From Euglena gracilis (lineage: Eukaryota; Euglenida; Euglenophyceae; Euglenales): DNA of 64,000 bases. Shown here piece after piece: positions 24,439-34,830 of the stretch. The notes below the pieces were generated by a model. It ran no database searches and was not told the origin of the DNA. It saw nothing but the letters and a program-made list of their open reading frames with translations. The DNA lies in the NCBI GenBank assembly GCA_039621445.1, contig CP154954.1:78254073-78318072 (forward strand), written 5' to 3'. The position numbers were made by a program, and so were the translations under genes. How positions within the stretch are numbered: position 1 is the first letter of the stretch; each line of letters opens with the position of its first letter.

Positions 24439-24471
24439 GGTACAACCACACGCGAAAACGCGAATTGTACC
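24439..24471 (+). other. Nested hairpin upstream of gag
   Basis: Outer arms GGTACAA / TTGTACC enclose CGCGAAAACGCG, giving a two-level hairpin 125 bp before the gag ATG. Confidence 0.7.
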
Positions 24472-24595
24472 ACCTTTGCACTTGCCCACACCACAAACCC
24501 ACTTTTCAAAGGACATTCCCGTTGAAGAATTTGGTCCACCCCTCGAAAATTCGAGTCTCCACCAAGAAATTCAACATTCCAGCCTTGTGCGAGGA

Positions 24596-26311
24596 ATGAG
24601 CCAACAACCCACACCTGGTATTGGTCATGTGTCGCATGCGCGACCCTACCAACCACCATCGGGTTCTGGAATGCCAGATCACCCATCGGGATTTCGGCGG
24701 GAAACACGCCCCACCGGGAGAATTTCACCACATTTTTCGCATTTCCCGCAGGAAAATCCTGCCACTCCTACACTTGGTGCGGCAAATGCTGCACGGGGTA
24801 CACACGGAGCGGAAAATCCGCGAAACGCGTCTGGTGTTAAGAATTACCCGGACCCAAACCCCTGGAATACCACCGAGGGTCAGCGGGTTACTCAGAGAGA
24901 CTTCCAAGGCACCATCGCAATCGCGAACAAGGTGAAACCGCAATGGGACGGGGATCCAACCACATGGAGACAATTTTTTCGGGATTGGGAGTATTACTGG
25001 GCACTAAAGGGACCCACCCAAGACCCGAATCCTGAGGTAGTCAAGATGGAATTCATCGAGTGTCTACCGAGGGAAGAGCGAGAACGCGCAGGTAATTTGG
25101 TGATACGTAATGGTGTATCATTTGAGGACCTGGTTGAGCAATACCGCTCAAACAACTCAAGTTTGGTCACCAGGATTACCCTGGAGAAGAAATGGCGACA
25201 ATCCGCGCCATCGGATCGCAAATGGAAATCCATTGACCTTTGGTATGCCAAATGGTTAACACTTGCTTCCGAAGTTGACGAACTTAGCGAGAAGCAAATG
25301 CGCGAACAATTCGATGCGGTTTTGATGCATTTCACACCATCCCTCGTGAAGGATATCCATCGCGAGGAGTTGGCAAGGCATGAGATGACTCTTGCCCAAC
25401 GTTGGAATTATGTATCAAAACAACTCAAGCTCACTCAAGTTTTGGGACAAATACAGTCCGCTTTCCAAACGCATCCCACCGCGGGAATCCCTGCGGTTGC
25501 AGTAAATGCGTTACAAAAATCACCCACCACGGAATCTCAGACGCGGAATCAGCGTTCTTCTGACCAAGGCACGGATAAACTGTGCTTTTTGTGTAACAAA
25601 TCTGGTCACATGTCTCGGGAATGCCCGAATCCCGATGCGTGAAAGCGTATTCAAAGTCCTAGGGGCTCGACCGCCTCACGAGAATCGGGTTCCTCCGGTT
25701 TCTCGCGTCAATCGGGCGCTTCACGGTCTTCGGAGAACCGTTTTAGCGGTAGTAGGCCCAAGTCACCGTCGCGTGATGGTCGGGAAACCCGACCTCCTCG
25801 CGGTCGGTCACCTGGTCCCCCTGCCTGAAAACGGGATTTCAATCGTGATTCTTCACGATCTCGTTCGCGAAGTGGATCATCCTCTTCGCGCGAGTCACCG
25901 GGGAAACCCCGGTACACCGGTCATGGTCGACGGGAAACCCGTTCACCACGACGGTTTGACGGTAGAACGGAATACCGTTCCCCCCGTTATGCGGAATCCC
26001 GCCACAAATCCCGTTGTTCACTTTGCTGTTCCAAAGACCACCATTCATCTAAGTGTCCTAGACCTCCTTCCCCCCGGCCTGGCTACGGAAATCGCGGTAA
26101 GCGCCGCGAGGACCGTGGTTTCTCCTCCAACCGGCAAAAGGTCGGTTTCAAGATTTCTTGTTTGGAGGAGGACACCCCGGCTTCGGGCAGGGAGGGGGAT
26201 GAGACCCCGGACAAGGAATTCAACGAGGCCCGTCTGACGGTCCGCAAATTGAATTCCATCTATTCCAGCAAGCGATCTACCGGCTATGGGGCCGGTTCTG
26301 ATCAAGAGTAA
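24596..26311 (+). pseudogene. gag-like protein with two CCHC zinc knuckles, two in-frame TGA codons
   Basis: 571 codons from ATG 24596 to TAA 26309-26311. The frame is also open upstream to 24311, so the true start could be earlier. Residues about 100-300 form a retrotransposon gag-like helical domain (KPQWDGDPTTWRQFFRDWEY, then RNGVSFEDLVEQYRSNNSS). A zinc knuckle CFLCNKSGHMSREC lies just before TGA 25640. The same frame then gives an Arg/Ser-rich region, a second TGA at 25826, and a second perfect knuckle CSLCCSKDHHSSKC. Both TGAs sit where CGA-AAR-CG would read Arg-Lys-Arg, so each is one CpG transition from sense. No pol follows. Packed with AAA-loop hairpins. Either a decayed gag or one needing readthrough. 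Confidence 0.7.
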
Positions 26312-27240
26312 TGGTGAGTGCGAGCACAGGCCCTGGGCAGATGAACAGCTGGAGGTGGGACTTGATCACTCCCGCCCTACCTGTCCACCCGCCTTTGCGG
26401 TCTGTACGTCGCCCCCCCCCCACCACTTCACTCGAACTATTTTTCTCTCCCTCAAAATTCACACATTTTCACCAGGCACCGCGCAAAATTGCAACACCCG
26501 TGTGAAAACCACATGTGGTGAGGACTTGGGATGTGTGCGGGGGAAACCCCTGCCCATCAGCCCCAACAGTCACACACAAAAATCACAATTCCAACATTTC
26601 AATGATTAGCAATAAATTTCTGACGTATCTTGGGGATACCCCATTTTACGGCAGTACCGTCTGGTAGTGGAAAGCCACTCCAACGGTTGGCACACACCAC
26701 TCCACTCTTCACCGCCTCCAAAACCACTTCACTGCTGGCGTCCACCAGGACGGCCACCACGTTCCGAACACCGTTACCCACCACGGCAACACCGTTACCA
26801 ACAACAACACCAACAACCGTTTTCTACACCGGGTGTACCGAGAAAGTCGGACCCCCTGCCCAACACCCACCAACATGCGTTCCACACGAGGCAGGGCACG
26901 CGAGTAGCGGTACCCCTCACGTTCCACTGGGTTCCAAGACGAAAGCCCAAGGATCCGAAGTTATAACGGTGTCGAGTAGTCGCCCAGCCACACAACCACT
27001 CCGATATGCACCAGCTGTGTCGAAGCAGACACACCTGTACACGACTCCACGGCTAATGCCACCGACACCCACAATCACGCACACCTGCAACACCACACCA
27101 GTTCCAGCCAATGTGTGTCCCGTGGGGGAAGCACCACACAACCAGACCAAGATTCTGCAAGTTAAGTAAAAAAGTCAACACTAATCACACAATAAGAAAC
27201 GGATATCCCCTCTTCAAGCCCGCAAAATGCGGTGGTGAGT
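26312..27240 (+). other. Region between gag and satellite, His/Pro/Thr-rich frames
   Basis: An open frame at 26630-27169 (Thr/Pro-rich) and another at 26667-26966 (His/Pro/Gln-rich) overlap. The DNA has ACCGTTACC/ACGGCAACACC repeats and the palindrome CCAACGGTTGG near 26676. No known domain. It may be UTR-like sequence of the same element rather than protein-coding. Confidence 0.35.
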
Positions 27241-27254
27241 CACAAATGTCAACC

Positions 27255-30020
27255 TCACGAAAAATTTTTCAGATTCGGGAAAAATTTTTCACTCTCACGA
27301 AAAATTTTTCAGATTCGCGAAAATCGCGATCTGAATCGCGGAAATCGCGAGCGGAATCGTGAAAAGCACGATTTCCGTCGCATTTCCCGCGGAAAATTTT
27401 TCACTTTCACGAAAAATTTTTCAGATTCGCGAAAATCGCGATCTGAATCGCGGAAATCGCGAGCGGAATCGTGAAAAGCACGATTTCCGTCGCATTTCCC
27501 GCGAAAAATTTTTCACTCTCACAAAAAATTTTTCAGATTCGCGAAAATCGCGATCTGAATCGCGGAAATCGCGAGCGGAATCGTGAAAAGCACGATTTCC
27601 GTCGCATTTCCCGCAGAAAATTTTTCACTTTCACGAAAAATTTTTCAGATTCGCGAAAATCGCGATCTGAATCGCGGAAATCGCGAGCGGAATCGTGAAA
27701 AGCACGATTTCCGTCGCATTTCCCGCGAAAAATTTTTCACTTTCACGAAAAAATTTTCAGATTCGCGAAAATCGCGATCTGAATCGCGGAAATCGCGAGC
27801 GGAATCGTGAAAAACACGATTTCCGTCGCATTTCCCGCGGAAAATTTTTCACTTTCACGAAAAATTTTTCAGATTCGCGAAAATCGCGATCTGAATCGCG
27901 GAAATCGCGAGCGGAATCGTGAAAAGCACGATTTCCGTCGCCTTTCGCGAAAAATTTTTCACTCTCACGAAAAAATTTTCAGATTCGCGAAAATCGCGAT
28001 CTGAATCGCGGAAATTGCGAGCGGAATCGTGGAAAGCACGATTTCCGTCGCATTTCCCGCGAAAAATTTTTCACTTCCACGAAAAATTTTTCAGATTCGC
28101 GAAAATCGTGATCTGAATCGCGGAAATCGCGAGCGGAATCGTGAAAAGCACGATTTCCGTCGCATTTCCCGCGAAAAATTTTTCACTTTCACGAAAAAAT
28201 TTTCAGATTCGCGAAAATCGCGATCTGAATCGCGGAAATCGCGAGCGGAATCGTGAAAAGCACGATTTCCGTCGCATTTCCCGCGAAAAATTTTTCACTC
28301 TCACAAAAATTTTTTCAGATTCGCGAAAATCACGATCTGAATCGCGGAAATCGCGAGCGGAATCGTGGAAAGCACGATTTCCGTCGCATTTCCCGCGAAA
28401 AATTTTTCACTTCCACGAAAAAATTTTCAGATTCGCGAAAATCGCGATCTGAATCGCGGAAATCGCGAGCGGAATCGTGGAAAGCACGATTTCCGTCCCA
28501 TTTCCCGTGAAAAATTTTTCACTTTCACGAAAAATTTTTCAGATTCGCGAAAATCGCGATCTGAATCGCGGAAATCGCGAGCGGAATCGTGAAAAGCCCG
28601 ATTTCCGTCGCATTTCCCGCGAAAAATTTTTCACTTCCACGAAAAATTTTTCAGATTCGCGAAAATCGCGATCTGAATCGTGGAAATCGCGAGCGGAATC
28701 GTGAAAAGCACGATTTCCGTCGCATTTCCCGCGAAAAATTTTTCACTTTCACGAAAAATTTTTCAGATTCGCGAAAATCGCGATCTGAATCGCGGAAATC
28801 GCGAGCGGAATCGTGAAAAACACGATTTCCGTCGCATTTCCCGCGGAAAATTTTTCACTTTCACGAAAAATTTTTCAGATTCGCGAAAATCGCGATCTGA
28901 ATCGCGGAAATCGCGAGCGGAATCGTGAAAAGCACGATTTCCGTCGCATTTCCCGCGAAAAATTTTTCACTTTCACGAAAAAATTTTCAGATTCGCGAAA
29001 ATCGCGATCTGAATCGCGGAAATTGCGAGCGGAATCGTGGAAAGCACGATTTCCGTCGCATTTCCCGCGAAAAATTTTTCACTTCCACGAAAAATTTTTC
29101 AGATTCGCGAAAATCGCGATCTGAATCGCGGAAATCGCGAGCGGAATCGTGAAAAGCACGATTTCCGTCGCATTTCCCGCGAAAAATTTTTCACTTTCAC
29201 GAAAAATTTTTCAGATTCGCGAAAATCGCGATCTGAATCGCGGAAATCGCGAGCGGAATCGTGAAAAGCACGATTTCCGTCGCATTTCCCGCGAAAAATT
29301 TTTCACTCTCACAAAAATTTTTTCAGATTCGCGAAAATCACGATCTGAATCGCGGAAATCGCGAGCGGAATCGTGGAAAGCACGATTTCCGTCGCATTTC
29401 CCGCGAAAAATTTTTCACTTTCACGAAAAAATTTTCAGATTCGCGAAAATCGCGATCTAAATCGCGGAAATCGCGAGCGGAATCGTGAAAAGCACGATTT
29501 CCGTCGCATTTCCCGCGAAAAATTTTTCACTCTCACAAAAATTTTTTCAGATTCGCGAAAATCACGATCTGAATCGCGGAAATCGCGAGCGGAATCGTGG
29601 AAAGCACGATTTCCGTCGCATTTCCCGCGAAAAATTTTTCACTTCCACGAAAAATTTTTCAGATTCGCGAAAATCGCGATCTGAATCGCGGAAATCGCGA
29701 GCGGAATCGTGGAAAGCACGATTTCCGTCCCATTTCCCGTGAAAAATTTTTCACTTTCACGAAAAATTTTTCAGATTCGCGAAAATCGCGATCTGAATCG
29801 CGGAAATCGCGAGCGGAATCGTGAAAAGCCCGATTTCCGTCGCATTTCCCGCGAAAAATTTTTCACTTCCACGAAAAATTTTTCAGATTCGCGAAAATCG
29901 CGATCTGAATCGTGGAAATCGCGAGCGGAATCGTGAAAAGCACGATTTCCGTCGCATTTCCCGCGAAAAATTTTTCACTTTCACGAAAAATTTTTCAGAT
30001 TCGCGAAAAGCGCGATCTGA
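27255..30020. repeat. 112-bp palindromic satellite array, about 25 units
   Basis: Unit boundaries recur every 112 bp (for example ATTTCCGTCGCATTTCCCGC). Each unit contains CAGATTCGCGAAAATCGC + GATCTG (an inverted repeat with A-rich loop) and AATCGTGAAAAGCACGATT (7-bp stem). Units are about 95% identical with higher-order similarity (28250-28590 closely matches 29480-29820). 112 is not a multiple of three, yet the plus-strand frame stays open for 75-103 codons at a time; these peptides are by-products. Confidence 0.95.
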
Positions 30021-30282
30021 ATCAAAAAAAAATTTCTGTGCCATGATTGTGGAAACCGCAATTTGTGTCACATTTCCTTCATTTGGTTGCAGATTCGCGA
30101 AAAACGCGATATGAACTGATGGAAACGTGGTATGAGCCACACAATCTTATTCTGTACCCCTCGTGGAATTCAGGATGCAAGCTAGTTCTTACACTGTTGT
30201 GGCAGAAACCGCCCAGCTGGAAGACAGGGCACCCCAACGTCAACCAACCGCAGAGGATGAACCTCAACTGCGTGCCAGGCAG

Positions 30283-30293
30283 CAGCGGCAGCA

Positions 30294-30330
<37 letters not shown>

Positions 30331-30550
30331 GGCAGCAGCAGCAGCAGCGGCAGCGGCAGCGGCGGCAGGCGGCAGCAGCAGCAGCAGCAGCAGCAGCCGG
30401 CAGCAGCAGCAGCAGCAGGCAGCAGCAGCAGCAGCCGGCAGCAGCAGGCAGCAGCAGCCGCAGCAGCAGCAGGCAGCAGCAGCCGCAGCAGCAGCAGACA
30501 GCAGCAGCAGCAGCACCAGAACAGCAGGACGGCAGCAGCAACAGCAGTAG
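30283..30550. repeat. CAG/CAGCGG trinucleotide array
   Basis: About 270 bp of CAG with interspersed CGG, GCA and CCG units. All three plus-strand frames read poly-Gln, poly-Ala or poly-Ser and remain open, as do the reverse frames (Cys/Leu). It links the satellite to the hairpin-rich tract. Whether any frame is translated cannot be told. Confidence 0.9.
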
Positions 30551-30619
30551 GATGGCAGAACCGGAAGCGGCACAGGAAAACGTTGTGTCGCAGGGATGTC
30601 CGACAACACTTAGCAACCA

Positions 30620-31900
30620 AAGCCAGTGGTATATGTCAAAATGACAGTACACAACGGTATGAGCCGTAATCTGGTGAATGATTCATGCCGAAACGGCATT
30701 ACCAGGTCCCATAGAAGGTAAGCGCCTTCATGAGCTCTCACATTGGGGATACACTGACACACACATTACACTGGTAGCGGAAACCGCTAAATAGTCTTGG
30801 GTGGAAGCACCCAGGACTGGCATATACCCAGAAGCTCTGGATGGAAGCATCTACGAGCCCCCCCCCCCAACGGCCCTTCGGGTGGATGCACCCAGGCCCC
30901 ACCTCATATTCAATCACCGTGCGGACGGAAACCGTCTGCAAGAGGTAATTACCTCTTATTGCGTCGTGAAGGAGCTACTGCTGTGAAGACCTTGGCAGCT
31001 GGGAAACCTGGCAAGCCGCTAAGTGACACACAGCACACAGCGCGCACGCCGTAATAATAGGCCAATTTGTCACTTTTCGGCCCTAAGGCCTCTTAAGGCT
31101 GCCAGACAGCAAAAATTCTGTTCTGGCCTAAGCCAGCCCCCCTCTCCCCCCTCCTTTCCCCCCACCCCCGCAAAGCTGTCGCCGGAAGTCGGTTTTGTAA
31201 GTAGGCTTTTGTTTCCTAGTGCGGATATGACCGCCTAGGAGCCCTATCCGGGTATGACCAGGATAGGAGCCTACCCCCCTTCCACACCTCTCCCCTCGGG
31301 TTTTCAGCGAATACTCTTGAACAACCCCTGGTGCCCTTGGCACACCCAAACTGGGTGGATGGGATGCTTTGACAGGAAACCTGCCAGCCCCGTTTCCCAC
31401 AGTGGGCTTTTTCGCACCCCTAAGCCAAAACGGCTAATAGGTAACCGCGATAAGCGGCTAACCTTTTGCGCATTTTCGGGTTTTGGGTTGCAACCCTGTG
31501 GAGAAAAGAGGTCCGTGTTCTGGAAAGCGGAACCCGACCAGGACTGTGTCTGATATCCTGACAGGACCTGGGATAACCTGGTCCATTAAGGAAATCGGGC
31601 ATAGCCCTGGGAGGGGGATGTGTACCAGGCACGATCCCAGCTCTGTAGGAAATCTGCAGAGTCTGGATCTGTCCCAATCTGACGGCTGTGTATGAGCACA
31701 GCCTGACGATCGTGGCAGATCCTATGGGATTTAGCGACACGTATCACACGTGCCTGCATGACCTTTTTTCCTCACAGGTGGTATTCTATTCTTCACATTC
31801 TGACTGTTTTGAAGTAAGAGGATAAACCTCTGAAAGAACTGAACACGACTGTGAAGGAAAATCCTTTCACAGCGCTTTGCTTTGTGCTTTGCCTCAGCAT
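30620..31900 (+). ncRNA. Hairpin-dense tract, possible structured RNA or retroelement UTR
   Basis: At least twelve short perfect or near-perfect stem-loops in 1.3 kb: ATGCCG-AAA-CGGCAT (30685), TAGCGG-AAA-CCGCTA (30775), AGTCTTGGGTG-GAAG-CACCCAGGACT (30793), GGGTG-GATG-CACCC (30880), TGCGGACGG-AAA-CCGTCTGCA (30920), AAGAGGTAATTACCTCTT (30940), CCGC-GATAA-GCGG (31445), GGCTGTG-TATGAG-CACAGCC (31684), GAGG-ATAAA-CCTC (31818), CTGTGAAGGA-AAA-TCCTTTCACAG (31849), and a three-way junction at 31201-31274. Loops are purine-rich on the plus strand. No protein is recognisable. The type label is a hypothesis. Confidence 0.4.
31201..31274 (+). other. Three-way junction fold
   Basis: P1 GTAGGCT / AGCCTAC (31201-31207, 31268-31274) encloses hairpin P2 31215-31239 (CCTAG-T-GCGG / CCGC-CTAGG, loop ATATGA) and P3 31243-31267 (CCTATCC / GGATAGG, loop containing TATGACC). 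The hammerhead core CTGATGA...GAAA is absent, so it is not a recognisable ribozyme. Confidence 0.55.
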
Positions 31901-32003
31901 AGGGGAAAGGTGAAAAAGGGCTTTGTTACTCCAAGGATTTTTACTCACCTAAGTAGGTGCGCACCAGGAGAAAGCGAAACAGGTTTTTCCGCGGTGAAAA
32001 GGG

Positions 32004-32276
32004 TCAAAGGGAAGTCCTTGGACGTACACTGTAGGACACACGCCTAGTTTGACTGTTAGGCCCCCGCTTGTCTACCACTCCCCTCCATTCACCTCCTTTT
32101 TTCGGCACTACAAATGTTACGGACAGCCATTCCGAAACTGTTCCCTTGGGTAATCGCTCAACAAATTTCCGGTCCCACCATTCCTGTGTGACCTTTTTGT
32201 GAGCTTCAAATCTTTCACCATGTAAGACAAAGGGTTTTTGCCTTGTGGGTACAGCCCCCTCCTTCAGAGGAATCTG
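32004..32276 (-). pseudogene. N-terminal fragment of reverse transcriptase
   Basis: RFEAHKKVTQEWWDRKFVER, SEWLSVTFVVPKKGGEWRGV, VDKRGPNSQT match the first conserved RT blocks (fVPKKxGxWRxVVDxRxxN). The catalytic xxDD block is absent because the homology ends by 32034 and TGA follows at 32006-32004. Confidence 0.75.
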
Positions 32277-32769
32277 GGCGTAACCATAAGGTCCCCGTAC
32301 GGGAGGGTCAGGGGGTACCTCCATACCCAACACCTCCCCTTCATAATCCTGAAAAATTTTATCCCGAAATGCTACCACCCTGGGGTCCTCCTTCTCACCC
32401 GAGTCGCGAGCCTGGATTATGGCATTCACTGCCTTGTCCTCGGCTGGCGATTCGGTGAGATGCTTAGCTATGGTATGCAGTTCCTTCTTACCAAGGAATT
32501 TGGGTTGCATATCAAAGCCTTGCAAGGGTAGGTGTAAATTCATTTTTTGCAGGTCCAACCACACTCTTTCATTTTCAGGGGACTCCGTGGTTGGTGCGTT
32601 TTCAGGGGATTCTTCGAAGTCAGAAACCACAACCCCAATTCGTTTTTGTGAATTGTGTTTTTTCTTCCCCTTATGCGATTTCCTTTTCTGATTTCTTGCA
32701 TCCCACCCGTACAAGAAAGCCAGATTAGGATTGTCAAAAACCAAGGCCTTATGGTGTGGAAACACACCC

Positions 32770-33056
32770 AAACCATGTTCGGCTAACCATGGAAATGATA
32801 ATATAGCATCCACCTCAATATCCGCGAGGTAGAATTCCCCTTCGAGGTACAAGGCCTGGGTGCCCCCTTGCCCCGCACCCCTGTGTTGAAAACCCAACTC
32901 CAACTTAATCCACTGGTCGCCCCCCAAAACACATTGGCCGTTGGCAGCCACCAGCCGAATAGGCATTCGCGGTGACCTGGCCAAATGTTTTGGAACGATG
33001 GAATTTTTGACCAGGTTCACCTGGGCTCCCTTGTCCACCAAAACTTTGAGCTGCTT
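32770..33056 (-). pseudogene. Retropepsin-like aspartic protease domain
   Basis: LKVLVDKGAQVNLV, then RLVAANG and VDAILSFPWLAEHG, in the order of a retroviral-type protease (D-T/S-G-A ... D-x-ILG-x-PWL). The catalytic triad reads Asp-Lys-Gly (33035-33024) instead of Asp-Thr/Ser-Gly, and the usual ILGxPWL reads ILSFPWL. Lys at this position should abolish catalysis, so the domain is probably dead. Confidence 0.7.
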
Positions 33057-33362
33057 GGTATCTCCGTTAGGGAGATACGTCTGTAATAGCATCAAAAGTT
33101 GCAGCTCGTTTTCAATGGGCAACACCTGATTAACCTTCAAGGTGTTGGCCAAATGACAACAACGGTCTGGAATTTCCCATTCCTCAAACTCCTGGGAATT
33201 TTGGGAAATTTCTTTGGGCTGCCCCCCCAGAAAATCTCCAGCACTTAGGAGATAATCAATCACCAGGGGGGGTATTCTTCCTTTTTGTCGGGGGGTAAAC
33301 TTCACTTTTCTGCCCCCCAACAATTCACGGTGCCGGAACTGCCCATTGTCCCCCATCACTGG

Positions 33363-33998
33363 GTTAGGACACGATTCGCCATCACTCAACACCGACCGTA
33401 ATTGTGAAATGGCCGGGCAGCACCAGAAACGTGTGGGCTTTTTATAACCCCAATCCGAAAACTGACAATAATCAATGTCTATATAGGGCAGGTTTTTCAC
33501 CACCTCCCTATTTCACAAAAGACCAGTGCGGGGGTTCTCCAACCACCACAACTTTGGCTGAAAATAATTTATAATTTCCAGGGCTTTCTCCACCAGGACA
33601 TCCGCCTGGGAGAAATCCCTTGGCCTGGGGTTATAAGCCGTGGAATAAATATTACAGGGGGGACTAGCGGCAATAACCTCAAAAAATCCAACCGGGTATC
33701 GCCTGTAGTCCCAGGTCAAAATGTCTGTGTGGGGGTGGAAGTCCGTCCAAGGAGCATTTTCAATTGACAAAACTTCATACCCCCGTTCTGCCAACCGCCT
33801 CCCTACTGAACCCGTGCCAGCGAATAAGTCTAATGCCTGAGGTCGCTGAGCTGATGGTGGGGGGCTGGGTTGTGGCAGGTTTGAATGCAAAACGGGAACC
33901 CTTGAACAGTTTCCCTCCCTCCAGGAGTATCGGGTCCGATTCAAAAATCTGGGGGGCTGATCCAAAGAATGTTTTTCACCACACCCTGAATCAGCCAT
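33363..33998 (-). pseudogene. C5 cytosine DNA methyltransferase domain of the retrotransposon
   Basis: Motif I ALDLFAGTGSVGRRLAERGY (SAM binding, about 33842-33783), acidic residue in LSIENAP, motif III-like DILTWDY, motif IV ASPPCNIYS with catalytic Cys at 33656-33654, motif VI WWLENPRTGLL (ENP at 33539-33531). An in-frame TGA at 33515-33513 follows, then DYCQFSDWGYKKPTRFWCC, the C-terminal motif with the conserved K-P-T. There is no sizeable target-recognition domain, which makes it a compact enzyme of the phage/algal type. CGA would restore the TGA. Retrotransposon-borne C5 methyltransferases are known in dinoflagellates and charophytes and are thought to methylate CpG. Confidence 0.85.
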
Positions 33999-34112
33999 AA
34001 AATCCTGTACAGCCCAGTTTCTTGAATCAGAAATATTTACACCGTTTTCCTCACAGGGGGGAGAGACACGGCCATGGGCAGCCCCCCACTTCTCAAACTG
34101 CCCCTGGCCCCC

Positions 34113-34466
34113 CTATTGGGCCCCAGGGGGAGAAGAGGTGGGCCCACCCCCCTTTGACCATGCACCCCCCTTGCCCGAGGAATTTCGCTGAGAGGCTGGC
34201 TTCCCCTTACCCTTGGGCTGCCCCTTGCCTTTTCCATTATTTTGCCAAAAATCCTTAGATTTAGCAAGGACCTCACTCAGCGGTTTGTCACACTCATAAA
34301 AATAATGTCCGGGCTCCCCACAGTTGAAGCATGGATATGGGGACCTGCCCCTACCCGATGCCTGCGGGGTCCAGGTCTGCCCCCCCTTGCCTTGCCGGGC
34401 TGGGGGTGCTGGACTTTGGGTTCGCGACCAAAGGCACCCCCCTTGGAGATCCCAGTAACACCCCCC
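34113..34466 (-). pseudogene. gag C-terminal part with CCHC zinc knuckle
   Basis: 118 codons ending at TAG. Contains CFNCGEPGHYFYEC (C-x2-C-x4-H-x4-C, 34331-34290), then a Gly/Lys/Gln-rich tail (GKGKGQPKGKGKP). The knuckle binds RNA in gag proteins. The TAG follows CAA and could derive from CAG; beyond it the frame runs straight into the methyltransferase. Confidence 0.75.
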
Positions 34467-34627
34467 TCAGGGGTCGGGGAGGGTCCACTGGGAAGTTCAT
34501 CCTTGGAAATGATGGCCCAGTTTCGGCCACAGGGGGGGCCAGAATGGGAAAAAATTTCCGACACAAGTCGGCTCGAGGAGCCAAAAAAACGATCCTACGC
34601 CGGAAACTGGCCCGGGGCGGGGGTCTC

Positions 34628-34830
34628 TGGTCATGATGGCCATCATGACCAGTGATGTCCATCACGACCCCGGATGTCCAGCATGTCCAATGATGACCAT
34701 TATGACCAATGATGACCATCATGACCAATGATGGCCATCAGGACAACGGATGAGTATCATGACAAACGATGACCATCATGACCCATTATGGCCAACCATG
34801 TCCAATGATGGCTTGCCGAATTTTGGCTGA
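34628..34830. repeat. Degenerate ATGACCATC / GATGACCAATGAT repeat
   Basis: About 200 bp of 9-12 bp units made of ATGACCAT, ATGGCCAT and ATGTCCA. A milder relative occurs at 15358-15420. Confidence 0.8.

Larger units (their letters stand above)
32004..34466 (-). mobile_element. Truncated retrotransposon carrying a C5 cytosine methyltransferase
   Basis: Order on the minus strand: gag tail with zinc knuckle (34331-34290), C5 methyltransferase (33833-33426), retropepsin-like protease (33056-32770), start of reverse transcriptase (32276-32030). All are in one frame, interrupted only by TAG at 34115-34113 and TGA at 33515-33513. The RT breaks off soon after its first conserved block at 32004, and the rest of pol (RNase H, integrase) is missing. 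The gag frame is lost upstream of 34467. No LTRs were identified. Confidence 0.8.

Noticed and set aside
27255-30020. CRISPR-like array
   Set aside because: Units are contiguous near-identical 112-bp repeats with no unique spacers, and the DNA is eukaryotic.
27232-30114. Series of 75-103 residue ORFs (KSTISVAFPA..., SDSRKSRSES...)
   Set aside because: Successive frames of the 112-bp satellite; there is no independent evidence of coding.
30047-30669. Poly-Gln/Ala proteins of about 170 residues
   Set aside because: The CAG array is open in all frames; no conserved flanking domain or start.
31201-31274. tRNA or hammerhead ribozyme
   Set aside because: Three helices only, no anticodon arm or T-loop sequence, and no CTGATGA/GAAA core.
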